This document shows, piece after piece, positions 31,833-40,181 of a DNA stretch of 64,000 bases. The notes beneath the pieces are model-generated. The model ran no database searches and was not told where the DNA came from. It saw nothing but the letters and a program-made list of their open reading frames with translations. Within the stretch, counting starts at the first letter, position 1. Every line of letters begins with the position of its first letter. Origin of the DNA: Zhaonella formicivorans (GTDB taxonomy: Bacteria; Bacillota; DUOV01; Zhaonellaceae); contig NZ_CP085524.1 in NCBI RefSeq assembly GCF_004353525.1, positions 1,956,142 to 2,020,141 on the forward strand, given 5' to 3'. A program made the translations under genes and the position numbers.

Positions 31833-32927
31833 ATGAAAAAGACGGGTATTATCATTGCCGGCGGAATTATCGGAATTTTGGCAGCCTTACTTGTGAAATT
31901 TGGCAACCCGGCCAACATGGGCGTCTGTGTAGCCTGTTTCTACCGGGACATTACAGGGGCTTTGGGACTGCACAGGGCTGAAACAGTACAGTACATCAGG
32001 CCGGAAATCATTGGTTTCATTCTGGGTGCTTTTATTATTGCCTTTACTTCCAAGGAGTTCAGGGCGCGAGGCGGCTCATCCCCTCTCCTCAGGTTTGTGT
32101 TGGGCTTCTTTGTGATGATTGGTGCATTGGTATTTTTAGGCTGCCCGCTGCGGATGATTTTACGCCTGGCCAATGGGGACCTGAATGCTTTGGTAGGTTT
32201 ATTTGGTTATATCTTCGGCATCGTTATAGGAATTCAGTTCATTAAAAAAGGATTTTCCTTGGGGAGAAATTACAAACAGACAGCAGTTAACGGATATATC
32301 ATGCCGGTATTTGCTTCAGTGTTGTTGCTGCTGGCAATAACCCAGCCCGCATTTATCTTTTTCAGCCAAAAAGGTCCCGGCGCTACCCATGCTCCGCTGC
32401 TTTTTTCTTTGGCTGCAGGTCTGATCATAGGTGCTGTGGTGCAAAAAACCAGGCTTTGTACTGTCGGGGGCTTCAGAGATGCAATCTTAATTAAAGACTT
32501 TCATCTTTTAAGCGGCCTAGTTGGAATTTTTGTTTTCGCTTTACTAGGAAACCTGATTTTAAACCCCTCCGCTTTCAAAATAGGTTTTGTGGACCAGCCC
32601 ATCGCCCACAACGATTTTGTCTGGAACTTTTTAGGTATGACTTTGGCAGGTTTAGGTTCGGTCTTGCTGGGCGGGTGCCCCTTGAGACAGACTATCCTTT
32701 CTGCGGAGGGAGATACCGACGCCGCTGTCACGGTCTTTGGCTTAATGGCAGGGGCAGCATTTGCCCATAATTTCGGCACCGCAGCCAGCCCCAAAGGAGT
32801 GCCGGTGAACGGCCAGGTTGCAGTTATAATCGGCCTCGTAGTAGTTTTAGCCATTGCCGGCTTAACGGTATGGCAAAATACTCAAAGCACAATGAAAGCG
32901 AAAGAAGGTGTTGCTCTTGGTCAGTAA
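31833..32927 (+). CDS. yedE: YedE-family putative selenium transporter
   Basis: 364 residues with about ten transmembrane segments in two YeeE/YedE halves. Each half carries a GCPLR signature (FLGCPLRMILRLANGD near residue 108 and LGGCPLRQTILSAEGDTDAAV near 282). An N-terminal NPANMGVCVACFYRDI motif matches the selenium-associated YedE group. AAAGGGGGAA precedes the ATG. It overlaps the TusA-like gene, as is typical of YedE-TusA pairs that pass a chalcogen from membrane to cytosol. Thiosulfate-type substrates remain possible. Confidence 0.9.
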   Translation: MKKTGIIIAGGIIGILAALLVKFGNPANMGVCVACFYRDITGALGLHRAETVQYIRPEIIGFILGAFIIAFTSKEFRARGGSSPLLRFVLGFFVMIGALVFLGCPLRMILRLANGDLNALVGLFGYIFGIVIGIQFIKKGFSLGRNYKQTAVNGYIMPVFASVLLLLAITQPAFIFFSQKGPGATHAPLLFSLAAGLIIGAVVQKTRLCTVGGFRDAILIKDFHLLSGLVGIFVFALLGNLILNPSAFKIGFVDQPIAHNDFVWNFLGMTLAGLGSVLLGGCPLRQTILSAEGDTDAAVTVFGLMAGAAFAHNFGTAASPKGVPVNGQVAVIIGLVVVLAIAGLTVWQNTQSTMKAKEGVALGQ

Positions 32928-33129
32928 CATTGTTGATGCCAGAGGCAGGTCGTGTCCTGAACCCGTGGTAATGACCAAAAATGCATTAGACGCATTTAGC
33001 GGCGAAGTGCAAGTCCTTGTAGATACCGAAGTTGCCAAAGAAAATGTGAAAAGATTTGCTGAAAGTCAGGGATATAAAGTAGCAATCAATGAGCTAGAAG
33101 ACGAATACAAATTAATTATTACAAAATAA
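32917..33129 (+). CDS. TusA/YedF-like small sulfur (selenium) carrier
   Basis: About 70 residues from the TTG at 32917 (AAGAAGGTG upstream), overlapping the yedE stop. The single active Cys lies in DARGRSCPEPVVMTKNAL, the defining TusA motif. It likely receives persulfide or selenide from the YedE channel and passes it on. The DUF3343 gene follows 16 bp later. Confidence 0.88.
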   Translation: MVSNIVDARGRSCPEPVVMTKNALDAFSGEVQVLVDTEVAKENVKRFAESQGYKVAINELEDEYKLIITK

Positions 33130-33145
33130 TACAGGGTAATATATC

Positions 33146-33406
33146 ATGCAATACTGCGTAGCCACTTTTCATTCGGTATACGACTCTCTTAACTTTGAAA
33201 AAGCAATGAAAACGAGAGGCATTGAAGTAAAACTGATACCGGTACCCCGGGAAATCAGTTCCAGTTGCGGTACTGCTGCCAGGTTTGCACTTAAAGACAG
33301 GGAGATAATCACTGCCATTGCCGCCAAAGAGCATCTTGAAATCGACCGCATTTATACCTTGGAAGAAAAACTCAAAAAGAAAAGCCTGTTAAATATATTT
33401 TCCTAA
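33146..33406 (+). CDS. DUF3343 putative Se/S carrier-like protein
   Basis: 86 residues. TFHSVYDSLNFEKAMKTRGIEV, then PREISSSCGTAARF with the conserved Cys, match DUF3343. Position directly after the yedE-tusA pair ties it to selenium or sulfur handling. Only one Cys is in the central motif here, against SSCC in the copy at 27909. Confidence 0.86.
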   Translation: MQYCVATFHSVYDSLNFEKAMKTRGIEVKLIPVPREISSSCGTAARFALKDREIITAIAAKEHLEIDRIYTLEEKLKKKSLLNIFS

Positions 33407-33424
33407 AGTTAATCATTACCATGC

Positions 33425-33461
33425 AAAAGACCGGTACTGAAAAATAAGCCGGTCTTTTTTT
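33425..33461 (+). terminator. Intrinsic terminator of the yedE operon
   Basis: GACCGG and CCGGTC with flanking A and T pairs, then seven T, 20-odd bp after the DUF3343 stop. Confidence 0.9.
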
Positions 33462-33525
33462 ACGGTGCTCTTTACAACGCACTATAATTGCGTTATATTT
33501 TTATTAAGATAACGAGGTGATTAGT

Positions 33526-33864
33526 TTGTACAATTTAAGATATAAAATCTGGCTTGATAAAAACGGCAAAGTTTTTGGAGAAGGCCCTTTCCAGCTTTTA
33601 AAAGGCATTGAGGAAACTGGCTCTTTGACCAGCGCTGCCCGGGCTATGAATATGTCTTACAGCCAAGCCCATAACCTCATTAAAAGCCTGGAGAAAAAGT
33701 TAGGTTTTAATTTAATCAACAGCAAAACAGGAGGAAACGGCGGAGGCGGCTCGGAATTAACCGAGGAAGCCCGTTTATTAATGGAAAGGTATCATAAATT
33801 CAGCATGGAATGCGAGCAATCACTGCAGGCTATCTTTGCCAAATACTTTGGCAACAATAATTAG
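33526..33864 (+). CDS. ModE-like winged-helix molybdate regulator (DNA-binding domain only)
   Basis: 112 residues from the TTG at 33526, six bases after GAGGTG; the GTG at 33517 lies within that site. The N-terminal LysR-like helix-turn-helix of ModE is clear: GEGPFQLLKGIEETGSLTSAARAMNMSYSQAHNLI, then GGNGGGGSELTEEARLLMERY. There is no C-terminal molybdate-binding TOBE domain, so sensing must involve something else, perhaps the Mop protein. It precedes modABC by about 30 bp. Confidence 0.88.
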   Translation: MYNLRYKIWLDKNGKVFGEGPFQLLKGIEETGSLTSAARAMNMSYSQAHNLIKSLEKKLGFNLINSKTGGNGGGGSELTEEARLLMERYHKFSMECEQSLQAIFAKYFGNNN

Positions 33865-33897
33865 TCGCCAGGAAATATTCAGTTCAGTAACGAAAGG

Positions 33898-34689
33898 GTG
33901 TTGACTATTAAGAAGCATTTTAATCTTTTCCTCATTATTTTTCTTTGCAGCTTATTTTTTACCGGCTGCAGCAACAAAGGGTCCGAAGCTACCATTATAG
34001 TTGCCGCTGCTGCTGACCTAAAATATGCATTTACGGAAATAGGTCAAAAATTTACTGAAAAATATAATATTCCGGTACAATTCAACTTTGGCTCCACCGG
34101 GCAGTTGGCCCAGCAAATCGCTAACGGCGCACCGGCAGATATTTTTTCCGCAGCAGACGTTGCTTCCGTTGAAAGACTGGCGGCCCAGGGAGTAATAGAT
34201 AAGCAAAGCATTAGCCAATATGCGCGGGGAAGAATAGTGCTGCTTTCCGGCAAAGCTGCTGCCACACCCCTCAACACTCTACAAGATCTGCTACGGGAAG
34301 ACATAAAAAAAATTGCCATCGCTAACCCGGAGCATGCCCCTTACGGCTTAGCCGCCAAAGAAGCATTACATTCTGCCGGACTCTGGGACCAACTGCAGGA
34401 TAAAATAGTTTACGGTCAAAATATCAGGGATACAATGACCTTGGTTGAAAGCGGCAATGCGGAAGCAGGCATTATAGCTTTATCCATTGTACAAGCCGGC
34501 GAATTGCCATACACATTAATTGACGACAAACTGCATAAGCCGATTATCCAAGCCATGGGAATCGTGCAAAACAGCAAAAACAAAACAGCAGCCCAGAAAT
34601 TTGCAAAATTTGTCCAAAGCCAGGAGGGACGCGCTATTTTGAAAAAATACGGCTTTATTTTGCCGGGTGAAGAAAATGAGCAGCAGTGA
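33898..34689 (+). CDS. modA: Molybdate ABC transporter substrate-binding lipoprotein
   Basis: 263 residues with a lipoprotein signal (LFFTGCSNKG). The ligand-binding core shows AAAADLKYAFTEIGQKF, FNFGSTGQLAQQIANGAPADIF and the late AEAGIIALS segment, all ModA features. The start is GTG 33898 or TTG 33901 within AAAGGGTGTTG, and the choice is uncertain. It overlaps modB. Confidence 0.92.
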   Translation: MLTIKKHFNLFLIIFLCSLFFTGCSNKGSEATIIVAAAADLKYAFTEIGQKFTEKYNIPVQFNFGSTGQLAQQIANGAPADIFSAADVASVERLAAQGVIDKQSISQYARGRIVLLSGKAAATPLNTLQDLLREDIKKIAIANPEHAPYGLAAKEALHSAGLWDQLQDKIVYGQNIRDTMTLVESGNAEAGIIALSIVQAGELPYTLIDDKLHKPIIQAMGIVQNSKNKTAAQKFAKFVQSQEGRAILKKYGFILPGEENEQQ

Positions 34690-35338
34690 ACTGCAGCCGC
34701 TGCTGCTTTCGCTGCAGGTCGCCGGATTAGCCACTTTACTAGTGATCATGGTAGGCTTACCTGTTAGCCTTATTTTAGCCAAAGCAAATTTTATAGGCAA
34801 AAATTTATTGGATGCTTTTTTCACACTGCCTATGGTTCTGCCTCCCACAGTCTTGGGCTACTACCTGCTGGTAGCTATCGGGAGGCAGAGTCCTCTGGGA
34901 GCCTTTTTGGAAACCCGTTTTGGGGTGAACCTGGTGTTTACCTGGCAGGCGGCAGTACTGGCAGCCTTTATCTCCTCCCTACCCCTGATGGTAAAATCAG
35001 CCAAAGCAGCTTTTGGCGCCATTGACGTTAACATTGAAAATGCTGCCCGGACTCTGGGCCGTCCCGAATGGGAAATATTCTTTACGGTTACCCTGCCATT
35101 AGCCTGGAAGGGAATTGCCGCCGGTGTAACTCTGGCATTTGCCAGAGCTTTAGGTGATTTTGGCACCACCATCATGGTAGCCGGCAACATCCCCGGCAAG
35201 ACTCAAACCATGCCCATCGCCATTTATGATGCTGTTTTAGCCGGGGATACAGCCAGGGCTAATTATTTAGTATTGATAATCACAGTTACAGCTTTCACCA
35301 TATTATTCATTTTAAACCGGCTGGAAAACAAGTATTGA
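34676..35338 (+). CDS. modB: Molybdate ABC transporter permease
   Basis: About 220 residues from the ATG at 34676, with five transmembrane segments. The start TLLVIMVGLPVSLILAKANF, LPMVLPPTVLGYYLL, the EAA loop ENAARTLGRPEWEIFF and FARALGDFGTTIMVAGNIPG are ModB signatures. It overlaps modA by 14 bp and precedes modC by 8 bp. Confidence 0.94.
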   Translation: MSSSELQPLLLSLQVAGLATLLVIMVGLPVSLILAKANFIGKNLLDAFFTLPMVLPPTVLGYYLLVAIGRQSPLGAFLETRFGVNLVFTWQAAVLAAFISSLPLMVKSAKAAFGAIDVNIENAARTLGRPEWEIFFTVTLPLAWKGIAAGVTLAFARALGDFGTTIMVAGNIPGKTQTMPIAIYDAVLAGDTARANYLVLIITVTAFTILFILNRLENKY

Positions 35339-35346
35339 GGTGAAGC

Positions 35347-36432
35347 ATGTTAACGGTAGACTTTGTAAAAGCTATGCCTGACTTCAACCTGAATATCAAA
35401 TTTGAGACCGGTCAAGGGATAACAGCTTTATTCGGGCCTTCAGGCTCTGGCAAAAGCCTGACATTAAAATGTATAGCCGGCCTGCTGACTCCCGATGAAG
35501 GCCGGATTCGGTTAAATGACACCGTTTTCTTTGACCGTAACCTGGGGGTCAACCTGCCGGCTCAAAAGCGGGGCGTGGGCTATGTTTTCCAAAATTACGC
35601 CCTCTTTCCCCATCTCACCGTCTACAACAACATAGCTTACGGCATCAAGCATTTGCCAAAGGAAGTACAACAGGAGAAAATCTCCCGGCTGCTGGTCCAG
35701 ATGCGGTTACAGGGATTGGAGCATAAAAAGCCTGAGAATCTGTCAGGGGGGCAGCAGCAGCGGGTGGCCCTGGCCAGAGCCCTGGCGGTAGAACCAAAGT
35801 TGCTGTTGTTGGATGAGCCATTTTCTGCCCTGGACAGCGCTGTACGCAGCAAGCTGCGGGGAGAGCTTTTAGATCTCTTGCAGCAAAACCCTGTACCGAC
35901 GCTTTTGGTAACCCACAGCCTTGATGAAGCATACAGTCTTTCAACGCATATGGCAGTCATCGAGTCAGGTAAAGTCATCCAGTTTGCCGACAAAGAGACT
36001 GTTTTGACCAAACCGGCAAATAAGAGAGCAGCCCGGCTAACCAGGGCTAAAAATATTTTTACCGGCATAGTCCATAGCATCGAAGGCCAATTAGCAAAAA
36101 TAAGCACTCATGATTTTCCCGTTTTTGTTTACGGGCCTGAACTGAAAAAAGGCCAGGAAGTAACCGTTGTCATCCGGCCCCACCAGCTAAAAATAGCAGA
36201 GGACCGGGGACAACTGCCCCGGCATAATGTTTTTAAATGCGTGATCACAAAGGTCGTCAACCATGCTGACAGCCATACCCTTTATCTTAAGCTGGAAGCA
36301 AATATGGAAAAGGACTATCACTTTTTAGCCAAAGTAACAGACCCGCCTTACAGCAAAACACGGTTGGAAAATAGCAGTGAAGTATTTTGCTGCCTGCCGC
36401 CGGAGGAAATTTTTATAATTGCCGGTGCATGA
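35347..36432 (+). CDS. modC: Molybdate ABC transporter ATPase with C-terminal TOBE domain
   Basis: 361 residues. Walker A is GPSGSGKSLTLK near residue 31, the signature is LSGGQQQRVALARAL, and Walker B is LLLLDEPFSALDS. The C-terminal ~130 residues form the regulatory TOBE region (TRAKNIFTGIVHSIEG onward). The last gene of the Mo uptake operon; its stop is followed by an HD-GYP remnant on the other strand. Confidence 0.94.
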   Translation: MLTVDFVKAMPDFNLNIKFETGQGITALFGPSGSGKSLTLKCIAGLLTPDEGRIRLNDTVFFDRNLGVNLPAQKRGVGYVFQNYALFPHLTVYNNIAYGIKHLPKEVQQEKISRLLVQMRLQGLEHKKPENLSGGQQQRVALARALAVEPKLLLLDEPFSALDSAVRSKLRGELLDLLQQNPVPTLLVTHSLDEAYSLSTHMAVIESGKVIQFADKETVLTKPANKRAARLTRAKNIFTGIVHSIEGQLAKISTHDFPVFVYGPELKKGQEVTVVIRPHQLKIAEDRGQLPRHNVFKCVITKVVNHADSHTLYLKLEANMEKDYHFLAKVTDPPYSKTRLENSSEVFCCLPPEEIFIIAGA

Positions 36433-36447
36433 CTGCATCACCAGACA

Positions 36448-36630
36448 AATACCCACTTTCCCGATGTCGTGCAGCACTGCCAGGAGCGCCAGCTCATCCA
36501 ATTCCTTAACAGACAGTCTCAATTCCTTGCCTATTGCCAGGCAGTAATTTTTCAACCGTTCGGCGTGTTCTTCCGTTTCCATGCTCTTGGCAAACAGGGT
36601 GGCCAGCAGAGTGCTGATAATGGCGTTCCG
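36448..36630 (-). pseudogene. HD-GYP domain remnant
   Basis: The minus strand reads RNAIISTLLATLFAKSMETE, EHAERLKNYCLAIGKELRLS and LALLAVLHDIGKVGI, the start of an HD-GYP phosphodiesterase domain including the HD pair. The GYP half and any sensor domain are missing on either side. It is a short leftover with no start context. Nothing else is seen between modC and the terminator. Confidence 0.7.
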
Positions 36631-36687
36631 GTATGAAGAAATATTACAACTGCCGCCTGAATTTTAAACGGGTGCTGTTATAAAGAC

Positions 36688-36722
36688 AAGGGGGAGTCGC
36701 GAAAGTTGGCGGCTCCCCTTTC
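36688..36722. terminator. GC-rich hairpin between modC and the cysteine desulfidase gene
   Basis: AAGGGG-GAG TCGC pairs with GCGG CTCCCCTT, followed by T and preceded by A residues, so it could serve the convergent genes on both sides. Confidence 0.7.
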
Positions 36723-36754
36723 CAGCTTAGTCAATATTCGGTTTTTACCCCTAT

Positions 36755-38035
36755 TCAACTAACCCTCTGCAAAAGGATATCCAAAATAGCTTCATCGGTC
36801 TTTTCCATGCCTTTTTTGCTGATCATGCTCAAGTTTTGAATAGTCCCCTCAAGGCTCTCCTCTACAATGCCCTGGGCAGCATGAATATAAATATTGTTAA
36901 TTGCCAGGTAAGCACAAATGATAGCTTCTCCGGCGGAAGTGGCCAGTTTGAAGGAACAGCTCCCCTTTGCCCCGTCACAGATCATGCCGCTTAAATTTGC
37001 TATGATGCTCTTCATGGCCCCGGAAATTTGCTCAAAGCTGCCGCCCAATAGCCAGGTGATTGCCGCGGTGGCACCTAAACCGGCAGACACGGAACAACCG
37101 CAGATAGGAGACAGCTTTCCCAAGTGCTCTTTGACATAAACATTGACCAGGTGACTGATGGCCAAAGCCCTGGCTGTTGCCACTTCCCTTTTGCCCAGTT
37201 TTTCAGCCATCATGGCTACAGGCATAATAGCCACAATGCCTTGATTGCCGCTGCCGCAGCTGGTCATGACAGGCAAGTCCACCCCACCCATCCGGGCATC
37301 GCTGGCTGCAGCTACCATGGTCTTGACCTGATCTATAATATCGCATCCTAAGACATTTTTTTCCTGCAGCAAAGCAAGACCCCCACCGATTCCTAAGCCT
37401 ACTCTGTTTTTAATTCCATATTCTGCAATGCGTTTATTAATTGCTATCCCTTCCAGCAGAAAAGATATATCTTCCGGCTTCAGCCCGGCAGCCCCCGCAA
37501 TAATATCATTAAGCGGAAAGTCCTTTAAATTATAACCCACATTAGTAACTTTTTGCCCGACATGCTGTTGATGCACTATTTGCCCGTTAACTTCAATATA
37601 ACTTATGTTGTTGTGCTGTCCATCTATGCGCACAATTGCCTCTCCATTGGCAGTTTCTACTTTTGATTCCACGTAAACCCCCTGAGGTTCATTGACGAAC
37701 TTAGCCGATACCAGACCTGCTCGTACAAGTTTTTTAGCATTATCCACATCTTCCATCTGGACATTTTTCAATACTTGCAGCCCCAAGTCGGGATCTCCGG
37801 CTACAGCGCCCAGCGCCGCTGCTATTAAAATCCCTTTCTCATCGGTCTTGGGGATCCCGACCCCATGGGCATTTTTAAAAAGTCCTTTGCTGGCGGAAAC
37901 GGCTATGTTCCTCACTTCACCGCCTAATAGGCGGGCTCCTTTGGCGCAGGCCAAAGCTATGGCCACCGGTTCTGTACATCCAAGAGCCGGTTGGACTTGT
38001 TCCTGCAAGATTTTTACTAAAGTCCCGTGCTTCAT
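36755..38035 (-). CDS. L-cysteine desulfidase / serine dehydratase-like protein (UPF0597, CdsB/YhaM family)
   Basis: 426 residues, the family length. Conserved segments are QPALGCTEPVAIALACAKGA at the N-terminus, TSCGSGNQGIVAIMPV, SPICGCSVSAGLGATAA and MICDGAKGSCSFKLATSA, whose cysteines are the proposed [4Fe-4S] ligands. Members degrade cysteine to pyruvate, ammonia and sulfide. The gene may be governed by the structured RNA at 38159-38298 just upstream. Confidence 0.88.
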   Translation of the reverse strand: MKHGTLVKILQEQVQPALGCTEPVAIALACAKGARLLGGEVRNIAVSASKGLFKNAHGVGIPKTDEKGILIAAALGAVAGDPDLGLQVLKNVQMEDVDNAKKLVRAGLVSAKFVNEPQGVYVESKVETANGEAIVRIDGQHNNISYIEVNGQIVHQQHVGQKVTNVGYNLKDFPLNDIIAGAAGLKPEDISFLLEGIAINKRIAEYGIKNRVGLGIGGGLALLQEKNVLGCDIIDQVKTMVAAASDARMGGVDLPVMTSCGSGNQGIVAIMPVAMMAEKLGKREVATARALAISHLVNVYVKEHLGKLSPICGCSVSAGLGATAAITWLLGGSFEQISGAMKSIIANLSGMICDGAKGSCSFKLATSAGEAIICAYLAINNIYIHAAQGIVEESLEGTIQNLSMISKKGMEKTDEAILDILLQRVS

Positions 38036-38158
38036 AGTATGCTAATCCTCCATGCCAATATGTTCAATATATAATTAATTATAAACTTACTAAAATCATT
38101 TGTATATATTATTTAAATACTTTTTAGGCAAATAACCTCTCCAACTTGGTTTTAAGCT

Positions 38159-38298
38159 AAAAAAAAAAGACCAGCCTGGCTTCCCAGATAAACTTGCTGC
38201 CGGATTCTCCCCAAAGGGCAGGGACACAAACAAGATCCAGCCCTCATTTTGCCAGGCAGTCAGTCCCCCGTTAACCCTCCATACTGCCTGTGCACAGG
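38159..38298 (-). ncRNA. Candidate structured leader RNA ending in a U10 run
   Basis: Reading the minus strand from about 38298, CCTGTGCACAGG is a perfect palindrome. GCCTGGC (38257-38251) pairs with GCCAGGC (38180-38174), and CTGCC/GGCAG (38221-38197) forms an inner hairpin. Ten U follow. It lies between a collapsed radical SAM gene and the cysteine desulfidase gene, in the sense orientation of both. It may be a simple complex terminator or an attenuating leader. No known riboswitch class is recognised. Confidence 0.45.
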
Positions 38299-38300
38299 AT

Positions 38301-38554
38301 TCATCCTTTCAAAACATATTTAATCAATGCTTTTTTTAACTGACAGTCCCCCCAAAAAACTTTGTCTACTTGCCTTGTATAAGCATACCTCCTGGCCAGG
38401 CAGCCTCCTCCGCACAACCAGCTATCCTGGCAGGACAGGCAATTTGAAGGTTTATCATGGATGGAATTGAGGAGAGGGCATAACAATACACACATCGCAG
38501 GTTACAATCGTTAGTTACCCTTAAAACCAGAAGTTTAATCTCTTTTCCCCGCAT
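38301..38554 (-). pseudogene. Internally deleted radical SAM/SPASM protein
   Basis: The first 25-odd codons read GKEIKLLVLRVTNDCNLRCV then YCYA, an intact CxxxCxxC radical SAM motif. The sequence then jumps, in a different frame, to a SPASM-type C-terminus: CLSCQDSWLCGGGCLARR followed by DCQLKKALIKY. The middle 250-300 residues expected for this family are gone and the two ends are out of frame. It directly follows the ABC-2 exporter genes, with which it may once have formed a peptide maturation and export set. Confidence 0.75.
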
Positions 38555-38585
38555 TGTATGAATTCCAGCCTCTTTCACGCCGCCT

Positions 38586-39323
38586 CTACTCAACCCGTAA
38601 ACTCACCCTGACAGCCAGCCAGAAGAGGACCACAGTAAACCCCAAGATAGCCCACAATGAAATCCAGGGGAAAGGATTTGCCATTGCTGCCGCCCGCAGC
38701 GCCCTGCTGGTATGAGTTAAAGGAAGTAAATTAATTAATATTTTTACTCCTTCAGGCAGATCCTTAATTGAGAAAAACGTATTGCTCAAAAATGCCATGG
38801 GGACAATTACAAAGGAGCTGAAGTTGGACATGTCTTCATGGGAATTAATGAGCATAGCCGCTACCACGCCAAGAGAAGAAAACAAAAAAGTATTTAACAC
38901 CAGTACCAGCCAAAATAATGGACCCAGGTATAATTTAGCCCCAAATAAAAAAGCAAGCCCTAGGACAATTACGGAAGCAAACAGTCCCCTGCCGCAGCCG
39001 GCTATTACCTCTCCTAAAACTACTGAAAGGGAACTAACAGGGGCTATAATAAATTCTTCGTAAGTTTTATAATAAAGACGGCTTATATTCAGCGGAGTGG
39101 CAACTCCGCTAAAACTAACGCTCATAGATGTCAGGGCCACAATCCCCGGAACTACAAACTGCAGGTAACTGCCGCCATCTACACTTATGTTGCGTCCCAG
39201 CCCCCAGCCAAAGGCCACTAAATAAAGCAGAGGGTTGACCAGAGTCGAGCTGAAAATTTTCCAAAACCTCCGCTGAAATATCCTCCACTGCCGCCAGAAG
39301 ATTGTATACCAGTCCACAATCAT
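38586..39323 (-). CDS. ABC-2 type exporter permease
   Basis: 245 residues with six membrane segments. The start WYTIFWRQWRIFQRRFWKIF, then VNPLLYLVAFGWGLGRNI and the FSSFVIVPMAFLSNTFFSIKDLPEGV region, are typical of DrrB/NodJ-type ABC-2 permeases. It overlaps the ATPase gene by 4 bp. Substrate unknown; the adjacent radical SAM/SPASM remnant suggests a peptide product in the past. Confidence 0.88.
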   Translation of the reverse strand: MIVDWYTIFWRQWRIFQRRFWKIFSSTLVNPLLYLVAFGWGLGRNISVDGGSYLQFVVPGIVALTSMSVSFSGVATPLNISRLYYKTYEEFIIAPVSSLSVVLGEVIAGCGRGLFASVIVLGLAFLFGAKLYLGPLFWLVLVLNTFLFSSLGVVAAMLINSHEDMSNFSSFVIVPMAFLSNTFFSIKDLPEGVKILINLLPLTHTSRALRAAAMANPFPWISLWAILGFTVVLFWLAVRVSLRVE

Positions 39324-40159
39324 GCACCTACCTTACGCTGGGTTAATTTAATAAAGACGTCTTCCAAATTGGATTCCCGAATAACTATTTCGCCCCGTAA
39401 ATTACCAATAGCATCAACAGCTTCTTTTCTATCGGCAAAAAATTGATATTCAGTTTCTCCCTTATTTCTGTTTTCCACAACTATATTCCCTACTTTGTTT
39501 TTAAGCTCTTCAGGAGTTCCCAGGGCAATTAGTTTTCCTTGATCAATCAGCCCTACCCGGTGGCATAACGCTTCTGCTTCTTCAATGTAATGGGTAGTTA
39601 ACAGAACCGTTAACTCCAGTTCGTTCATTTTCCTGATTAAGTCCCATATTTTCCTGCGTGTATGGGGATCCAGACCGACAGTCGGTTCATCAAGAAATAA
39701 AATTTTAGGCTGATGCAGCATTGCCCTGGCAATCATCAGCTTTCTTTTCATTCCTCCTGACAATTTAGCAACCTGTTCTTGGGCCCGGTCAGTTAATTCG
39801 GTAAAGGCCAGCAGTTGTTTAATTCGTACTTGTCGCTCCGGCCTGGGCATCTTGTGTAAGCGTCCATGTAATTCCAGGTTGTCCCATACCGTCAATTCAC
39901 CGTCTAAGTTCAGGTTTTGAGGTACCACACCAATTTGTGCTTTTACCTGCGTCAAATCCCTATGCAGATCAAAGCCATTAATCAATACCTGCCCGCCAGT
40001 AGGCCTGGCCAAGGTGGTCAGCATCCGGATGGTGGTGGTTTTTCCGGCTCCGTTAGGACCAAGCAATCCAAAAATCTCTCCCTTATCAATTTTCAAATCC
40101 AAACTGTCTACTGCTAAACGCGTACCAAATTTTTTGGTAACTCTCTTCAATTCAATCAT
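39320..40159 (-). CDS. ABC exporter ATPase (DrrA/CcmA-like)
   Basis: 279 residues from the ATG at 40159 (GGGGGT seven bases upstream; a GTG at 40177 is less well placed). Walker A is GPNGAGKTT, the signature is LSGGMKRKL, and Walker B is ILFLDEPTVGLDPHTRR, followed by LLTTHYIEEAEALC. A C-terminal DUF4162-like tail is present. Partner of the ABC-2 permease downstream, 22 bp after cobO. Confidence 0.92.
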   Translation of the reverse strand: MIELKRVTKKFGTRLAVDSLDLKIDKGEIFGLLGPNGAGKTTTIRMLTTLARPTGGQVLINGFDLHRDLTQVKAQIGVVPQNLNLDGELTVWDNLELHGRLHKMPRPERQVRIKQLLAFTELTDRAQEQVAKLSGGMKRKLMIARAMLHQPKILFLDEPTVGLDPHTRRKIWDLIRKMNELELTVLLTTHYIEEAEALCHRVGLIDQGKLIALGTPEELKNKVGNIVVENRNKGETEYQFFADRKEAVDAIGNLRGEIVIRESNLEDVFIKLTQRKVGA

Positions 40160-40181
40160 CAGGCTACCCCCAATCACCCGT

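Noticed and set aside
36688-36722. Possible riboswitch in the modC-cdsB gap
   Set aside because: The only strong structure is a compact GC hairpin suited to termination. The rest of the gap is explained by the HD-GYP relic.
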